Virus record (IMG/VR): IMGVR_UViG_3300049791_000044
Coordinates: 1 to 32,260 of that record
Direction: 5' to 3' (one strand)
Source of the DNA: a virus
DNA: 32,260 nt
Shown here: piece by piece, positions 13,976 to 22,891 of the stretch
Numbering within the stretch: the first letter of the stretch is position 1
How the letters are laid out: each line of letters begins with the position of its first letter
Notes under the pieces: model-generated
The model's input: only the letters and a program-made list of their open reading frames with translations
Told to the model about the DNA's origin: nothing
The model's database searches: none
Position numbers and translations under genes: made by a program

Positions 13976-14476
13976 CTAGACCGCCTTGACCTTCGTGGCG
14001 GCCACGGAGTTTGCTGCGGCGAGCGGCGTTCCGGCTACCGATGTCGTCGAAGTGGGACTGCCAGGGGCTGCGGACGTGTGAATATGGGAGTTCGCCCACG
14101 TTCGTATCGTCGCGAGTTCGCTCATCACCTTGCTCGCCAACGCAACAAAATCGGTCGCATCCTTGTCCCCAAGGTAGACGCTCCCATCCGACTTCAAGAA
14201 CACCTTGAACGTGCCTGCGTAGTAGAGCCCACCTTCGCCCTTCTCGATCGCGACAGTCGGCCGCTTGCCCCGCCCGGACGTGCCGAATGCGGCGAGATTC
14301 GTGGACGAGCCGAGTTCGATCGTGAGGACATCCGCGTCGTCCTCCGCGCGGAACGAGACTCCCGCTTGCTCGTAGAATTCCACGTCGTCGCGCGTCTCTT
14401 CGTCGAGCAGATCGAGCTGCAACTCCTGGCAACCCTTCGTCACGTCGCTGCGTTTCACGGTGCCGCGAACGTTCAT
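13976..14476 (-). CDS. Baseplate spike protein, Mu gp45-like
   Basis: A 166-aa protein from the ATG at 14476 (ATGA overlap with gp44). It has the expected small OB-like N-terminal region (VRGTVKRSDVTKGCQELQLDLLDEETRDDVEFYEQAGVSFRAEDDADV) and a beta-stranded shaft (TFKVFLKSDGSVYLGDKDATDFVALASKVMSEL). An HIH motif at residues 131-133 corresponds in Mu gp45 and P2 gpV to the metal-binding spike tip. After HIH there is the common ...SAAPGSPTSTT extension. It forms the central membrane-piercing spike under the tail tube. Confidence 0.88.
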   Translation of the reverse strand: MNVRGTVKRSDVTKGCQELQLDLLDEETRDDVEFYEQAGVSFRAEDDADVLTIELGSSTNLAAFGTSGRGKRPTVAIEKGEGGLYYAGTFKVFLKSDGSVYLGDKDATDFVALASKVMSELATIRTWANSHIHTSAAPGSPTSTTSVAGTPLAAANSVAATKVKAV

Positions 14477-15687
14477 GGGTTCCTCCTGTTCGGGTGGCGC
14501 GCCGTGGAGGCGGATGGCTGAGGGGCGGCGCGAACGACGTCGGCGCGATTGTAGAAAGCACCGAGTTGGAGCGGCGAGGCCGGCAGAATCGGCGACACGC
14601 CCTGAATCGAAGGTGCGTCGGTCCAGACTTCGACGGGGCGCGCCCGACGACGCGGCAGAAGCGGCGCATCACCCGTGTCGAACGCCCTCGGATCGCAAAG
14701 CTCGAGCGACGTCTGGTAGCCTCCCGAACCCGTGTCGCCTTGGAACGAGAACGAGGCCGACACGACGATCATGTCCTGATCGACGTCGAGCCAATCGTCG
14801 GTGACGCGCACGCGAAGGTTCGGCTCCCAGAGGTAGCCCTCGTCCGTTTTCCAGCCGAGGACTTTCACGGTCACGCGCTCCGCACGTCCGGCGCGCTGGT
14901 TGCGCTCCATGATCGCGCGAGCGCCAAGGTCGGCTGGACCATCGGCGCCGCCCGCCACGACGAGCATCGGGCGATGCCGCGTCACGGCGCGATCCTGGAC
15001 GGCGCCGCGCATCTGGTTTGCCACTACGCCGTTCACTTCGTCGCGAGCTCGCGTCTGTCCCTTGAACACGTACTCCGAGAATCGGTCCGCGAGGCTGCCC
15101 TTGCGCGAGCCTTCGAGGATGTTGACCCCGCGCCGGAGCACCGTCGTCGTCCGGTTCGTGCCGACCTTCGCGAGCACAAGCTGCGTGCCCGCCGTGTAGA
15201 CGAGCATCGTTCGCAGTCGCGCGAGTCGGCAGAGCGCCGCGCCCACGGTCTCGCCACGTTGGAGCGTGAACTTCGGGATCTTCGGTCCCTGGTCGCCACT
15301 CACGACGACGCTCACGGCGGCAAATGGACGAACGAGATCCGTTGCGATGGCGCCGATCCTCTGCCCGGTCCACTGGCCTGGCGTGTTGAGCGCCGCGCAG
15401 TCGACGAGATCGCACGCGGTCGATCGCCCCGACGCCGAAAGCTCATAGTGCACGGGCGTGTACGCGGTCGTCGCCTCGTCCACCCACCCATCGATCATCG
15501 CGTTTCCGTCAACCGTGAGCTTACACCGGTCGCCCTCGTGAATCGGCGAATGCGATCCGCGCTCGACCCACACGTCCGAGTATCGGAGGTCGAACGAGTT
15601 GCACATCTGTTCGAGCCCGAGCTTGAATTCGCCCGACCGAAACCCGCCGTAGCCGACGCCCTGGATCTCTAGCCGGACGTCATACAC
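14473..15687 (-). CDS. Baseplate hub / tail protein, Mu gp44 (gpP)-like
   Basis: A 404-aa protein. The GTG at 15687 is preceded by GGAGG and overlaps the gpN stop by eight bases. It fits the gpP/gp44 hub fold (T4 gp27-like): an N-terminal region EIQGVGYGGFRSGEFKLGLEQMCNSFDLRYS, GWVDEATTAYTPVHYELSASGRSTACDLVDCAA (about 67-99), and a later RAIMERNQRAGRAERVTVKVLGWKTDEGYLWEPNLRVRVTDDWLDVDQDMIV segment typical of the family. The last about 60 residues (ARPVEVWTDAPSIQGV...HPNRRNP) are a Pro/Ala-rich tail. It forms the trimeric hub that holds the gp45 spike. Confidence 0.9.
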   Translation of the reverse strand: MYDVRLEIQGVGYGGFRSGEFKLGLEQMCNSFDLRYSDVWVERGSHSPIHEGDRCKLTVDGNAMIDGWVDEATTAYTPVHYELSASGRSTACDLVDCAALNTPGQWTGQRIGAIATDLVRPFAAVSVVVSGDQGPKIPKFTLQRGETVGAALCRLARLRTMLVYTAGTQLVLAKVGTNRTTTVLRRGVNILEGSRKGSLADRFSEYVFKGQTRARDEVNGVVANQMRGAVQDRAVTRHRPMLVVAGGADGPADLGARAIMERNQRAGRAERVTVKVLGWKTDEGYLWEPNLRVRVTDDWLDVDQDMIVVSASFSFQGDTGSGGYQTSLELCDPRAFDTGDAPLLPRRRARPVEVWTDAPSIQGVSPILPASPLQLGAFYNRADVVRAAPQPSASTARHPNRRNP

Positions 15688-16942
15688 TCGCGACCTCCAG
15701 TGTCAGCGAGGGCGGGATACATGCGGGGTTTTCGATGTCGTTGCGCGCGATGATTTCCGCGTCTCGCGTGACGTCGCGGTAGAGGTCGAACGCAATCAAC
15801 ATCGCGCACGTCTCGGCTCTGGGCGTGTACGACCGGAGTACCGGCAGCGCGAGCGCGACGGATTCGAGGTACAGCGAAACGCTCACGCGCATGTCGCGGA
15901 TCGCCTCGTAGTCGTCTGCGTCAAGGTCGCCCTCGATCACCTCCACGATGTCGCGCACAAAGTCGCGCATCGCGATCGCTTCCTGGTACGACGAGAACGG
16001 GAAGTCGGGCACGGCACGAAGGAACGCGCCGACCGCCTGAATCCGGTACATCGCCGAGATCGCCCGAAGGTTCGTCGTCTCTTGCAGACGAAGGTCCGTC
16101 GCGTCGTCGATGTCCGTTTTGAAGTCGACGTCGAGCAGTTCGGTCACGGCCCGGCGCACCGTCGAGATGATCTGCTTTCGCAGTCCGATCGTCGTTGCGT
16201 CGAAATCGCGCGAGAGGATCGATGCGCCGTCCGACACGAGATCCGCGCAGTCCATGAACATCGACTCGAATGCCACGCCGAGCGAGGTCGCGAGCGTCTC
16301 GGGGGTCGCGAGCAACGTCTCGGCTTGCGACGTGAGCGTCGATACCGTCGACTGAATCGACGCGACGTTCGACACGATGCCGGCAACGACGCGCGTCGCC
16401 TTGCCCATCGCGGTTGACATCGACGTGGCAAGCGTCAGCTGCGAAGCGAGCGCGCTCGACGGCATCCCGGTCGTGTCGCAAGTCTCCGTGAAGCGCGAGA
16501 CGTTTCCGTCGATCGCCGCGTCGCAGATCGCCCGAAGCGCTTGGTCCGTCGTCGGTCGCGCGAATGTCGGGTTCTGCGGTGTCGCGACGGTGCATGAGAA
16601 CGAGATGGTGGCCATCCCGCCTTGCTGCTTGCTCTCGTGCGTCTTCGCGCCGCCTGCGACGTTGACGAGGAATTCGCCGCGCGTCGGGAGCACGAGCGTC
16701 GCCGGCCCCGCTGTGTTGAGCGCTCGCTCCAGCGCATCGCGAGCGCGCGTGTAGTCGGGGCCGATGACGAACGCGGATAGAGAAAACTCCACCGAGTCGC
16801 GCCCGAGATCCTGCGCAGTCGTGTCCTCGCGTCCGGGGTACTTCACGATCTCGACGCGTCGACCGTAGGCGACCTCTTCCGATTCCAAGTAGAACGGGAC
16901 GCCACGGATCGATGCGGGCAGAAGGTCGTCTCGCCAGGTCAT
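15680..16942 (-). CDS. DNA circularisation / tail-baseplate protein, Mu gpN-like
   Basis: A 420-aa protein from the ATG at 16942 (ATGA overlap with the tape measure). The N-terminus is diagnostic for the DNA_circ_N family: MTWRDDLLPASIRGVPFYLE, then VEIVKYPGREDTTAQDLGRDSVEFSLSAFVIG (about 32-63) and ALNTAGPATLVLPTRGEFLVNV. The rest is mainly helical. Despite the family name, in Mu-like phages gpN is a baseplate or tail-hub component. It is placed between the tape measure and gp44, exactly as in Mu. Confidence 0.92.
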   Translation of the reverse strand: MTWRDDLLPASIRGVPFYLESEEVAYGRRVEIVKYPGREDTTAQDLGRDSVEFSLSAFVIGPDYTRARDALERALNTAGPATLVLPTRGEFLVNVAGGAKTHESKQQGGMATISFSCTVATPQNPTFARPTTDQALRAICDAAIDGNVSRFTETCDTTGMPSSALASQLTLATSMSTAMGKATRVVAGIVSNVASIQSTVSTLTSQAETLLATPETLATSLGVAFESMFMDCADLVSDGASILSRDFDATTIGLRKQIISTVRRAVTELLDVDFKTDIDDATDLRLQETTNLRAISAMYRIQAVGAFLRAVPDFPFSSYQEAIAMRDFVRDIVEVIEGDLDADDYEAIRDMRVSVSLYLESVALALPVLRSYTPRAETCAMLIAFDLYRDVTRDAEIIARNDIENPACIPPSLTLEVASV

Positions 16943-19248
16943 TGTTGTTGCCCTCGCGTGGTCGTGTCGCCGGTCGACGGGGGCGTCGGAGCGGGCGGCG
17001 GAATCTGGCGCACCGCCGTCGCAACCTCGCGCACCGCCGTCACGATTTGATTCGCGCCCTCACGCTGAGCGCGGAGTTGGTCCGCCGTCGCCGACCCGTT
17101 TGCGACGCCGCGACCCGCAACCTGGACGCGCTGCTGTCCGTCGAAGAACCCGTCGAGCGATCGACCGTCGAGTCCGCGGTTCGCCTTGGATGCCTTCGCG
17201 AATCCAGCGCCGCGCCCGGACCTCGCGGAAGGCAGGGCGCCGCGAAGAGTCGTCGTCTCGCCCGCGAGCGACCAATTGCCGGAGAAGAAGTCGGCGATGT
17301 CCTGCGATGCCGAGCCGCCGCCAGCGCCGGCCGCGATGCCGTTGCCGCGACTCATGTGCTTGATCGCCAGGTCGAGAAGGCCGACCGTCCCGGCGAATGC
17401 CGCGAGGCCCGCTCCGGCCGCTGCCGCCGCGCCGCCGAGCGTGATCGCTCCGGTCGTGGCCGCCGCTACGCCAGCGCCTCCAGCGCCCCCGCCAAGGCCC
17501 GCCATGCCTCCAGCCGCCGCGCCCGTCGCCGGGTTGAATACGGTCCCCGCGAGAGGCGCCATGCGGCCCGAGAGCGTGGAGAAGAACGAGCCGGGGAGCA
17601 TCGCTTTCAGCGCGGCCGCGCCCACCAGAGCTTGCAGCAGCGGAGCGAGGCGTTCGAGCGCCATCGTGAGACGCGGAAACTCGTCCTCGAGATGCGTCAG
17701 ACCCTCCGCAACGTCGATGTTTGCTTGCAGGAGTTGCTCGGAGTTCGCGAGCACGCGCGCTTCCCGTTCATTCACGAGAGCGATCGCGCGCCCCGACGCG
17801 TCCGCATTCAGCGCCGCCGACGTGGTAGCGATGCCAGCGTTTCCGGTGGCCGCATCGACCCCAATCCGCCCGAGCGCCCCGTTGCCGCGCATGTCCTGTT
17901 GGACGAGCGCCGCGAATCCGGCTGACGCTTCCTGGTCGTGGAAGATCGATCGGTACGCGGTCGACGTGAGCAGACCAGGGTTACTCCGCGCCATCAGGGC
18001 CATGTCGTGCGCGATGGCTGCGGGGCTTCGGAGATCACCGTTCGCGTTCCGCGCGCTGATGCCGAGTCCTCCGTCTGCGGTCGACGCGCCGAGGCGCTCT
18101 TGAACGTGGACGTCCGAGAGGTTTTGGAGCACCGCGCCGATGAGGGTGCGCGTGCGCGATGGGTTGTTCGTGGTCGCCTGAATCGTCTGACCAAGCGCGG
18201 TGAATTCGCGAAGCCCCCCGAGTCCCGCACCTTCTGAGCCGCGAGCCGCGAGGAACGGCGCGATGACCTCGGGGAAGAGTTGGCCGAAGTCGCGCATCGT
18301 GAGCGCGCCTTCCTGTGCGCCCTGAAACAAGAGCCCGCGCGCCTCGACCTGCTGTTCCGCCGTGAGGCCGAATTGCGTCGCGAGCGCGGCCATGGCCATC
18401 GATACGTTCTCGGTGGAGTCGGTTGATGCGCGCGCGAGTTGCGCGTTACCCTCCAACGTCGCGAAGAAGTCGTCGAGCCCTTGCTGCCCGCCTTGAAGCG
18501 CCGTGCCGAGCGACGAGAATTGCTCGTTCATCTTCGTGACGGTCTGGAGTGCTTCAAGCGGACTGACGTTCGCCGAACGAGCGGTCGCGATCGTGCGGTT
18601 GAAAATCTGGTCCGCCTGCGCGCCCGAGCCGCCCGCCGCCCGCACCTGGGCGATGAGCGCTTGCCTGGCCTGGATCGAGTCGCTGACGATCGCGTCCTGG
18701 TCGCGAATGCCGATGACGCTTTGCGATGCGCGCGCCGCCGAGACCGCCGTGCCCGCGAGGACACCAACGCCAGCCACACCCGCCGCGAACCGACGCTCCC
18801 CGATCGTGCGAGCCTGGCGCCGCTGCCGTTCCTGGTTGCGTAGCTGTTGCTGCTCTTGCTGGTACGCGCGCTGAATCTCACGGACCTCGGAGCGACGGCG
18901 GGCCATCGCCTTCTTCGCGCGGTCGGCGTCGGCCTTGTCCTGTTCGCGCGCAGACTTCTGCGCGTCGCGGGCCTTCTGTTGTTCTGCCTTCGCGGCGTCG
19001 CGCGCATCCTTGTCGCGCGTGCGCTTCATGTCGGCGTAGGCGCGCTGCGTCTCTTTCACGATCGAGCGGCGCATCCGCTTCGCTTCACGCTCCTGCGCCT
19101 TGCTCGACTTGTCCGACTCGCGCGTGACCCGCTGGCCATCCTTGACGACCTGGTCCGTCGTCGCCTTCATGCCGGCGCGAACCTGCCGATCGCCGACGAG
19201 TTGCAGCTTGATAAGGACGTTCGCGGATCCGGCGGTGGCCGCCATCAT
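16939..19248 (-). CDS. Tape measure protein
   Basis: A 769-aa protein from the ATG at 19248 (a second ATG follows at once), overlapping its neighbours on both sides. Residues about 35-150 form a very charged coiled coil (Lys/Arg/Gln/Ala-rich, for example QEQQQLRNQERQRRQ). A first hydrophobic stretch follows at about 155-170. A Gly/Ala-rich hydrophobic segment at about 535-630 (LVGAAALKAM; AAAAGAGLAAFAGTVGLLDLAI) is typical of tape measures and may insert in the host membrane. The C-terminus is Pro/Thr-rich. It sits between tail chaperones and gpN as expected. Using the rough rule of 0.15 nm per residue, the tail would be about 115 nm long. Confidence 0.92.
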   Translation of the reverse strand: MMAATAGSANVLIKLQLVGDRQVRAGMKATTDQVVKDGQRVTRESDKSSKAQEREAKRMRRSIVKETQRAYADMKRTRDKDARDAAKAEQQKARDAQKSAREQDKADADRAKKAMARRRSEVREIQRAYQQEQQQLRNQERQRRQARTIGERRFAAGVAGVGVLAGTAVSAARASQSVIGIRDQDAIVSDSIQARQALIAQVRAAGGSGAQADQIFNRTIATARSANVSPLEALQTVTKMNEQFSSLGTALQGGQQGLDDFFATLEGNAQLARASTDSTENVSMAMAALATQFGLTAEQQVEARGLLFQGAQEGALTMRDFGQLFPEVIAPFLAARGSEGAGLGGLREFTALGQTIQATTNNPSRTRTLIGAVLQNLSDVHVQERLGASTADGGLGISARNANGDLRSPAAIAHDMALMARSNPGLLTSTAYRSIFHDQEASAGFAALVQQDMRGNGALGRIGVDAATGNAGIATTSAALNADASGRAIALVNEREARVLANSEQLLQANIDVAEGLTHLEDEFPRLTMALERLAPLLQALVGAAALKAMLPGSFFSTLSGRMAPLAGTVFNPATGAAAGGMAGLGGGAGGAGVAAATTGAITLGGAAAAAGAGLAAFAGTVGLLDLAIKHMSRGNGIAAGAGGGSASQDIADFFSGNWSLAGETTTLRGALPSARSGRGAGFAKASKANRGLDGRSLDGFFDGQQRVQVAGRGVANGSATADQLRAQREGANQIVTAVREVATAVRQIPPPAPTPPSTGDTTTRGQQQ

Positions 19249-19775
19249 CCACCCCGAACGAGGGCCATGACGAGGACACGAAGGCCCGTCTCGTCGAGCG
19301 CCGCGAGGGCCGCTTCGTTGCCCGGCTCTCGGAGCTTCTCCGCGAGTTCGGCGACGGCCTCAGGATCGAGCGTCACCCGGATCGTGCGCGTCGCCTGGTA
19401 GGCGAGGTACACGTCGTAGAGTTCATCGACCATCACGGAGTCCATCGCGCGGATGACGGACAGCGAGAACGCGAGCTTCGCGGCGTCGGGGAAGTCGTCA
19501 TCGAAGTCGGGGTCTACGAACGCGCGGTGAACGGTCTGGATCATCCGCTCGCGGTCGTGGATCTCGGGGTCGAGTTCCGCGACGTCGAGGATGCGGACGC
19601 CCTCAGCTTTGCACTTCGCCTCGACGTGCTTGAACGCCGCGATCCGCGACTCGCTCACCTGGTCGTCGGAGAGCAAGCGCACACAGATCGCGCCCTTCTC
19701 ATAGCCAACGATGTCCGTCCGCTGGGGTCGCAGTCGCTCCGTGATGAGGGCCGCGCATTCGCTCGCAATCGTCAT
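19245..19775 (-). CDS. Tail assembly chaperone candidate 2
   Basis: A 176-aa acidic helical protein from the ATG at 19775, overlapping the previous gene as ATGA and the tape measure by four bases. It lies in the position where tailed phages encode their chaperones between tube and tape measure. The sequence has a VRLLSDDQVSESRIAAFKHVE segment, then RERMIQTVHRAFVDPDFDDDFPDAAKL and VDELYDVYLAYQATR, a pattern seen in phage tail assembly chaperones. The open frame extends upstream to 20072 without a stop, which would allow a frameshifted fusion with the gene before it, as is common in this position. Confidence 0.7.
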   Translation of the reverse strand: MTIASECAALITERLRPQRTDIVGYEKGAICVRLLSDDQVSESRIAAFKHVEAKCKAEGVRILDVAELDPEIHDRERMIQTVHRAFVDPDFDDDFPDAAKLAFSLSVIRAMDSVMVDELYDVYLAYQATRTIRVTLDPEAVAELAEKLREPGNEAALAALDETGLRVLVMALVRGG

Positions 19776-20281
19776 GTTCGATCCCTCATCAGGCCGTGAA
19801 ACCAGAGCACCTGCGCCGTTGTCGCTTCGAGCGCGCAACGGATCCCGAAGTACGCAACGAGGCCTTCGGCGTAGTGCGCCCGAAAGCGCTCGACCCACCG
19901 ATCGCGCTCGCCCGTCATCGTGTCGATCTCGTCCTGCATGGCCCGGTCGATCGAGTGCGTGCGGTCGTGAAGCCGCACGTACGCGGCCATGAGTTCGCCG
20001 GTCACTTCGGCGGGCAGCTTGCCGACCATCGAAGGCGCACCGAACGCAGGGGAGCCGCTCGGCATGGAACACGCCGCGTGAAGCACGCGATGACGCGAGA
20101 CGGATTCCGCTTTCGCGCTCGGCTCGTTTGAGATCGCGGACAGAGCGACTTGCAGCGACGCGAGCTCAAGCGGCGAGAGCACACGAACGCGAACGACGAG
20201 ACCGCCCAAAGAGGCGACCTCGATGTCTTCGCTGTGGCTCGCGCCTAGGAGCGCGCGATCGATGTTTGACGCGCTGCTCAC
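19772..20281 (-). CDS. Tail assembly chaperone candidate 1
   Basis: A 169-aa protein from the GTG at 20281, preceded by AGAGG. The N-terminus is beta-like (EDIEVASLGGLVVRVRVLSPLELASLQVAL), followed by helices (ERDRWVERFRAHYAEGLVAYFGIRC). The opening segment, a strand pair then SPLE/AS, resembles tail assembly chaperones that act on the tape measure. It is followed by a second chaperone-like gene with a 4-base overlap. No clean slippery heptamer is visible near its end, so the pair may simply be two separate genes. Confidence 0.65.
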   Translation of the reverse strand: MSSASNIDRALLGASHSEDIEVASLGGLVVRVRVLSPLELASLQVALSAISNEPSAKAESVSRHRVLHAACSMPSGSPAFGAPSMVGKLPAEVTGELMAAYVRLHDRTHSIDRAMQDEIDTMTGERDRWVERFRAHYAEGLVAYFGIRCALEATTAQVLWFHGLMRDRT

Positions 20282-20290
20282 GGCTCGCCT

Positions 20291-20641
20291 CTACTGCTTT
20301 TGTGCCGCGTCCCCGAAGAACGAGAACGCGCACTTTCCGTCGTCGGAAACGTCGGGAGGATTCTGCGAGATGCCGTTCGACATCACGTACTTGATCCCGT
20401 TGTCTCCGAGGAAGTTGATCGTGACGTCCTTGCTGTTGTGCATGACCTGGGGGTCGAACGTCGGGACCATGAGCGCCGAGAATTCCACGGTCGCTTCCAT
20501 CATCTCTTCCGAGTGGTGGACGCTCCCATCGCTCGCGACTACGGGCGTGCGCTTGGCGCCGCCGAGGCTGATCTTCGCGCCCTTTTCGGTCAGCACGGCA
20601 TTGCCGTCGACCGTGACTTTGATTCGTCCGAGAACTTGCAT
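20291..20641 (-). CDS. Tail tube protein, Mu gpM-like
   Basis: A 116-aa protein from the ATG at 20641. Its ribosome site GAGGT overlaps the sheath stop codon. The sequence has the tail-tube pattern: QVLGRIKVTVDGNAVLTEKGAKISLGG, then EEMMEATVEFSALMVPTFDPQVMHNSKDVTINFLGDNGIKYVM. Its length is as expected for Mu gpM. It would form the inner tube inside the sheath, polymerising around the tape measure. Confidence 0.88.
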   Translation of the reverse strand: MQVLGRIKVTVDGNAVLTEKGAKISLGGAKRTPVVASDGSVHHSEEMMEATVEFSALMVPTFDPQVMHNSKDVTINFLGDNGIKYVMSNGISQNPPDVSDDGKCAFSFFGDAAQKQ

Positions 20642-20652
20642 GGGTCGCTACC

Positions 20653-22122
20653 TCAGACGATGAAGCCCATCTTGCCCGCCAGGATGTGGCAGCCGTTGAC
20701 GAGGTTCGGGGGGAAGAAATAGTTGACCCGGTTCGGGTCGTTCGGATTGGCCGTGGCGCGCTCGACGATGAGTCCAGCGACGAACGCATCGAGGTCTTCG
20801 ATGAGTCCTCGCTTCTCCATCGCCTTGCCCCACGAGATGAGTTCGCCTCGGATGATTTCCGGGGTCGCGATCGGCTGCGACGGGTCGGCGCGCGTGTCGT
20901 CGTCCGCGAGCTTGCTGCGCGGGAACTTCGCCGCGAGCCAGGCGTTCGCCGACCATCGCAGGTAGGCGAGCGTCTTCGGCGTCATCAGTTCGAGGTACGT
21001 GTCGTCCGCGAGGGCCGCCGCGTTCGTCTGGTAGGTCGTGACCGCGCGCTCGATGACCACGATGTCGTTCGCGACCTTCGTGGTCGACATGCCGACGTGG
21101 AGCAGGGCGTCCCGCTGCGTGCGCGTGAAGCGCTGCGACTTCTTCGGGGGCACGACGAGGCGAAGCGCGAGGCCGTTGAGGGGCCGCGCCGGGTCGAGCT
21201 CGGTGGAGTCGACCGCCGCGTAGTTCGCTGCCGCGATCCACGGGGCCGTGGGCGAGAGTTCGATTTCGGCGACCGAGGAGACCTGCGAGTTTCGCGCGGC
21301 CCCGTAGGCCGCCGTGTTGACGTAGGTGCCGCGATAGCCTGCGTAGACGATGGCGTCGATTGCCGCGCCCGCGTCGCATCGCGCGAGGGCCTCGGTTTCG
21401 AGCGCGTCCATGGTCGCATCGTCGTTGAACTGCGAGACGATCCGGTCGTACCACTCCGCGCCGATGGCAGCGATCGTGGTCGCGATGACGGGGACGCCCG
21501 CGCCGCTCGCCATAGTCGTGACGGTGCAGCCGATTCCGGTCGGGTACGCCTCGGTGCCGAGCCGGTTGGTCTCGACGAGGATGTCGTTTCCGGCGACGCC
21601 CTTCCACTTCGCGACGAGAGTGGTCGTTCCCGCCGTGCCGTTCGTCGCCGAGATGGGCAAGCGCGTCTGCGCGTTGATCGCGTTGTAGACGGCCGTCGCG
21701 ACCGCTGCCGCCGTGGTGCCCGAGAGCACACGCACGGGGGTCACGAGGACGCCGGCCACGTAGACGTAGATGTACCCGTCCGCCGTCGCGGGGCCGGTCC
21801 ACACGAGCGTTCCGCCCGCTGCCGTTCCGCCGCTCGGCTCGGTCGCGCAGAGCAGCGACACGTCCGACTCGGGGTTCTCGGAGATGACGGCGCGAAGCAT
21901 CTCGGCCGCAGGCGAACCGACGCCGCCGAGAGCGTCCGCTTGCGCAGATCCCCCGGTGACTTCGGCCACGGTCTCGACGGTCGCGGTGCCCGCCGACAGC
22001 TTCGTCGCGATGACGAGGATGTGCGATGGCTTCTCGTCCGTGATCGGCCGCGCCTTGCTCGCGTCGTACTCGATGAACGAACCGGGCGTGCGGATCGTGC
22101 TGGGAATCTGATTGAAGATCAC
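20653..22122 (-). CDS. Contractile tail sheath protein, Mu gpL-like
   Basis: A 489-aa protein from the GTG at 22122 (GTGA overlap; GAGGTGA as ribosome site). The start IFNQIPSTIRTPGSFIEYDASKA is characteristic of Mu-type sheaths. Later segments fit too: LNGLALRLVVPPKKSQRFTRTQRDALLHVGMSTTKV (about 313-348), VVIERAVTTYQTN, YLELMTPKTLAYLRW, and the C-terminal NRVNYFFPPNLVNGCHILAGKMGFIV. The insert domain between about 90 and 310 is rich in Ala, Thr and Gly. It defines the phage as a contractile-tailed (myovirus-type) virion. Confidence 0.95.
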   Translation of the reverse strand: MIFNQIPSTIRTPGSFIEYDASKARPITDEKPSHILVIATKLSAGTATVETVAEVTGGSAQADALGGVGSPAAEMLRAVISENPESDVSLLCATEPSGGTAAGGTLVWTGPATADGYIYVYVAGVLVTPVRVLSGTTAAAVATAVYNAINAQTRLPISATNGTAGTTTLVAKWKGVAGNDILVETNRLGTEAYPTGIGCTVTTMASGAGVPVIATTIAAIGAEWYDRIVSQFNDDATMDALETEALARCDAGAAIDAIVYAGYRGTYVNTAAYGAARNSQVSSVAEIELSPTAPWIAAANYAAVDSTELDPARPLNGLALRLVVPPKKSQRFTRTQRDALLHVGMSTTKVANDIVVIERAVTTYQTNAAALADDTYLELMTPKTLAYLRWSANAWLAAKFPRSKLADDDTRADPSQPIATPEIIRGELISWGKAMEKRGLIEDLDAFVAGLIVERATANPNDPNRVNYFFPPNLVNGCHILAGKMGFIV

Positions 22123-22334
22123 GACTTCACCTCACGAGAGGGCTTCGGGGTCGGGGCCACGGCGGCGCCTTCGTGGGCGAACGTCGCGGCGGTCCCGTCG
22201 ATCTCGATGTGATCCCAGTACGGCGACATGCGGACGCGCTTGCCCTCGGCGGGCAGCGGAGCGAATCGGTCGTCGGGGTCCATCAGGTAGGCGCCAGGGT
22301 TCGGCGTCACATGCGCGAATCGTTCGTTTTTCAT
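22119..22334 (-). CDS. Mu gp38-like protein (DUF2635)
   Basis: A 71-aa protein from the ATG at 22334 with ATGA overlap upstream and GTGA overlap into the sheath gene. It has the DUF2635 signature: PNPGAYLMDPDDRFAPLPAEGKRVRMSPYW. In Mu the equivalent gene lies directly before the sheath, exactly as here. Its role in tail assembly is not known in detail. It has a Pro/Ala-rich C-terminal tail. Confidence 0.85.
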   Translation of the reverse strand: MKNERFAHVTPNPGAYLMDPDDRFAPLPAEGKRVRMSPYWDHIEIDGTAATFAHEGAAVAPTPKPSREVKS

Positions 22335-22891
22335 GACGCTCCAGCGACGACCGTTTCGACGTCGTAGGTGATGTCTGTGGCGAGAGTCATCTCACCGTTG
22401 AGTCGGAGGAGATCGTCGAGCGCGTCGTTGTCGAACGCGGTGACGCTGCATTTCTGTGTCCACGTGAGGAGCCACATCGTCAGGTTCCGCGAGTCGAGCG
22501 CGGGTGATGCGACGTTGCGCGCGCGGATCTTCTCCGGCGTGCCGCTCGACTCGCCAGCCCACGCGCCGCCCTCGGAATTCGAGTCGCGCACCATCACGGT
22601 CAGCGTCTCGGCGAGGGCTTGCGCGGCATTCATGCGCGAGGCTTCGGTGGGTTTGCCGCTCGTCCTCTGAGTGAGGATCGACATGACCCACTGCGCGTTA
22701 CACACGAGGTCGTCGCCGTAGTCCTCGGTCTCGTCGAATCCGACGTTGGACACGAGCACGGCCGGAGCGGCGGCGCCGAATCGCTTGAGGTCCGTCTCGT
22801 TGAATTGCCCGTCGTACGCCTCGACCATGCGTAGGCCGGAGACGCCTCGCACGGCCGTCACGATCGCGTCGGTCATTGCGACGAGACTCAT
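22331..22891 (-). CDS. Mu gp37-like tail terminator/joining protein (DUF1834)
   Basis: A 186-aa protein from the ATG at 22891 (ATGA overlap). The layout fits DUF1834: a helical start (MTDAIVTAVRGVSGLRMVEAYDG), the strand PAVLVSNVGF, a central WVMSILTQRTSG segment, and LTMWLLTWTQKCSVTAFDN near the end. In Mu gp37 lies between head-joining and sheath genes and is thought to end or join the tail. Here it follows the gpG-like gene. Confidence 0.85.
   Translation of the reverse strand: MSLVAMTDAIVTAVRGVSGLRMVEAYDGQFNETDLKRFGAAAPAVLVSNVGFDETEDYGDDLVCNAQWVMSILTQRTSGKPTEASRMNAAQALAETLTVMVRDSNSEGGAWAGESSGTPEKIRARNVASPALDSRNLTMWLLTWTQKCSVTAFDNDALDDLLRLNGEMTLATDITYDVETVVAGAS

Noticed and set aside
20686-22212. 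508-aa plus-strand ORF opposite the sheath gene
   Set aside because: Antisense to an unmistakable Mu-type sheath; Arg/Val/Asp-rich composition marks a shadow frame.
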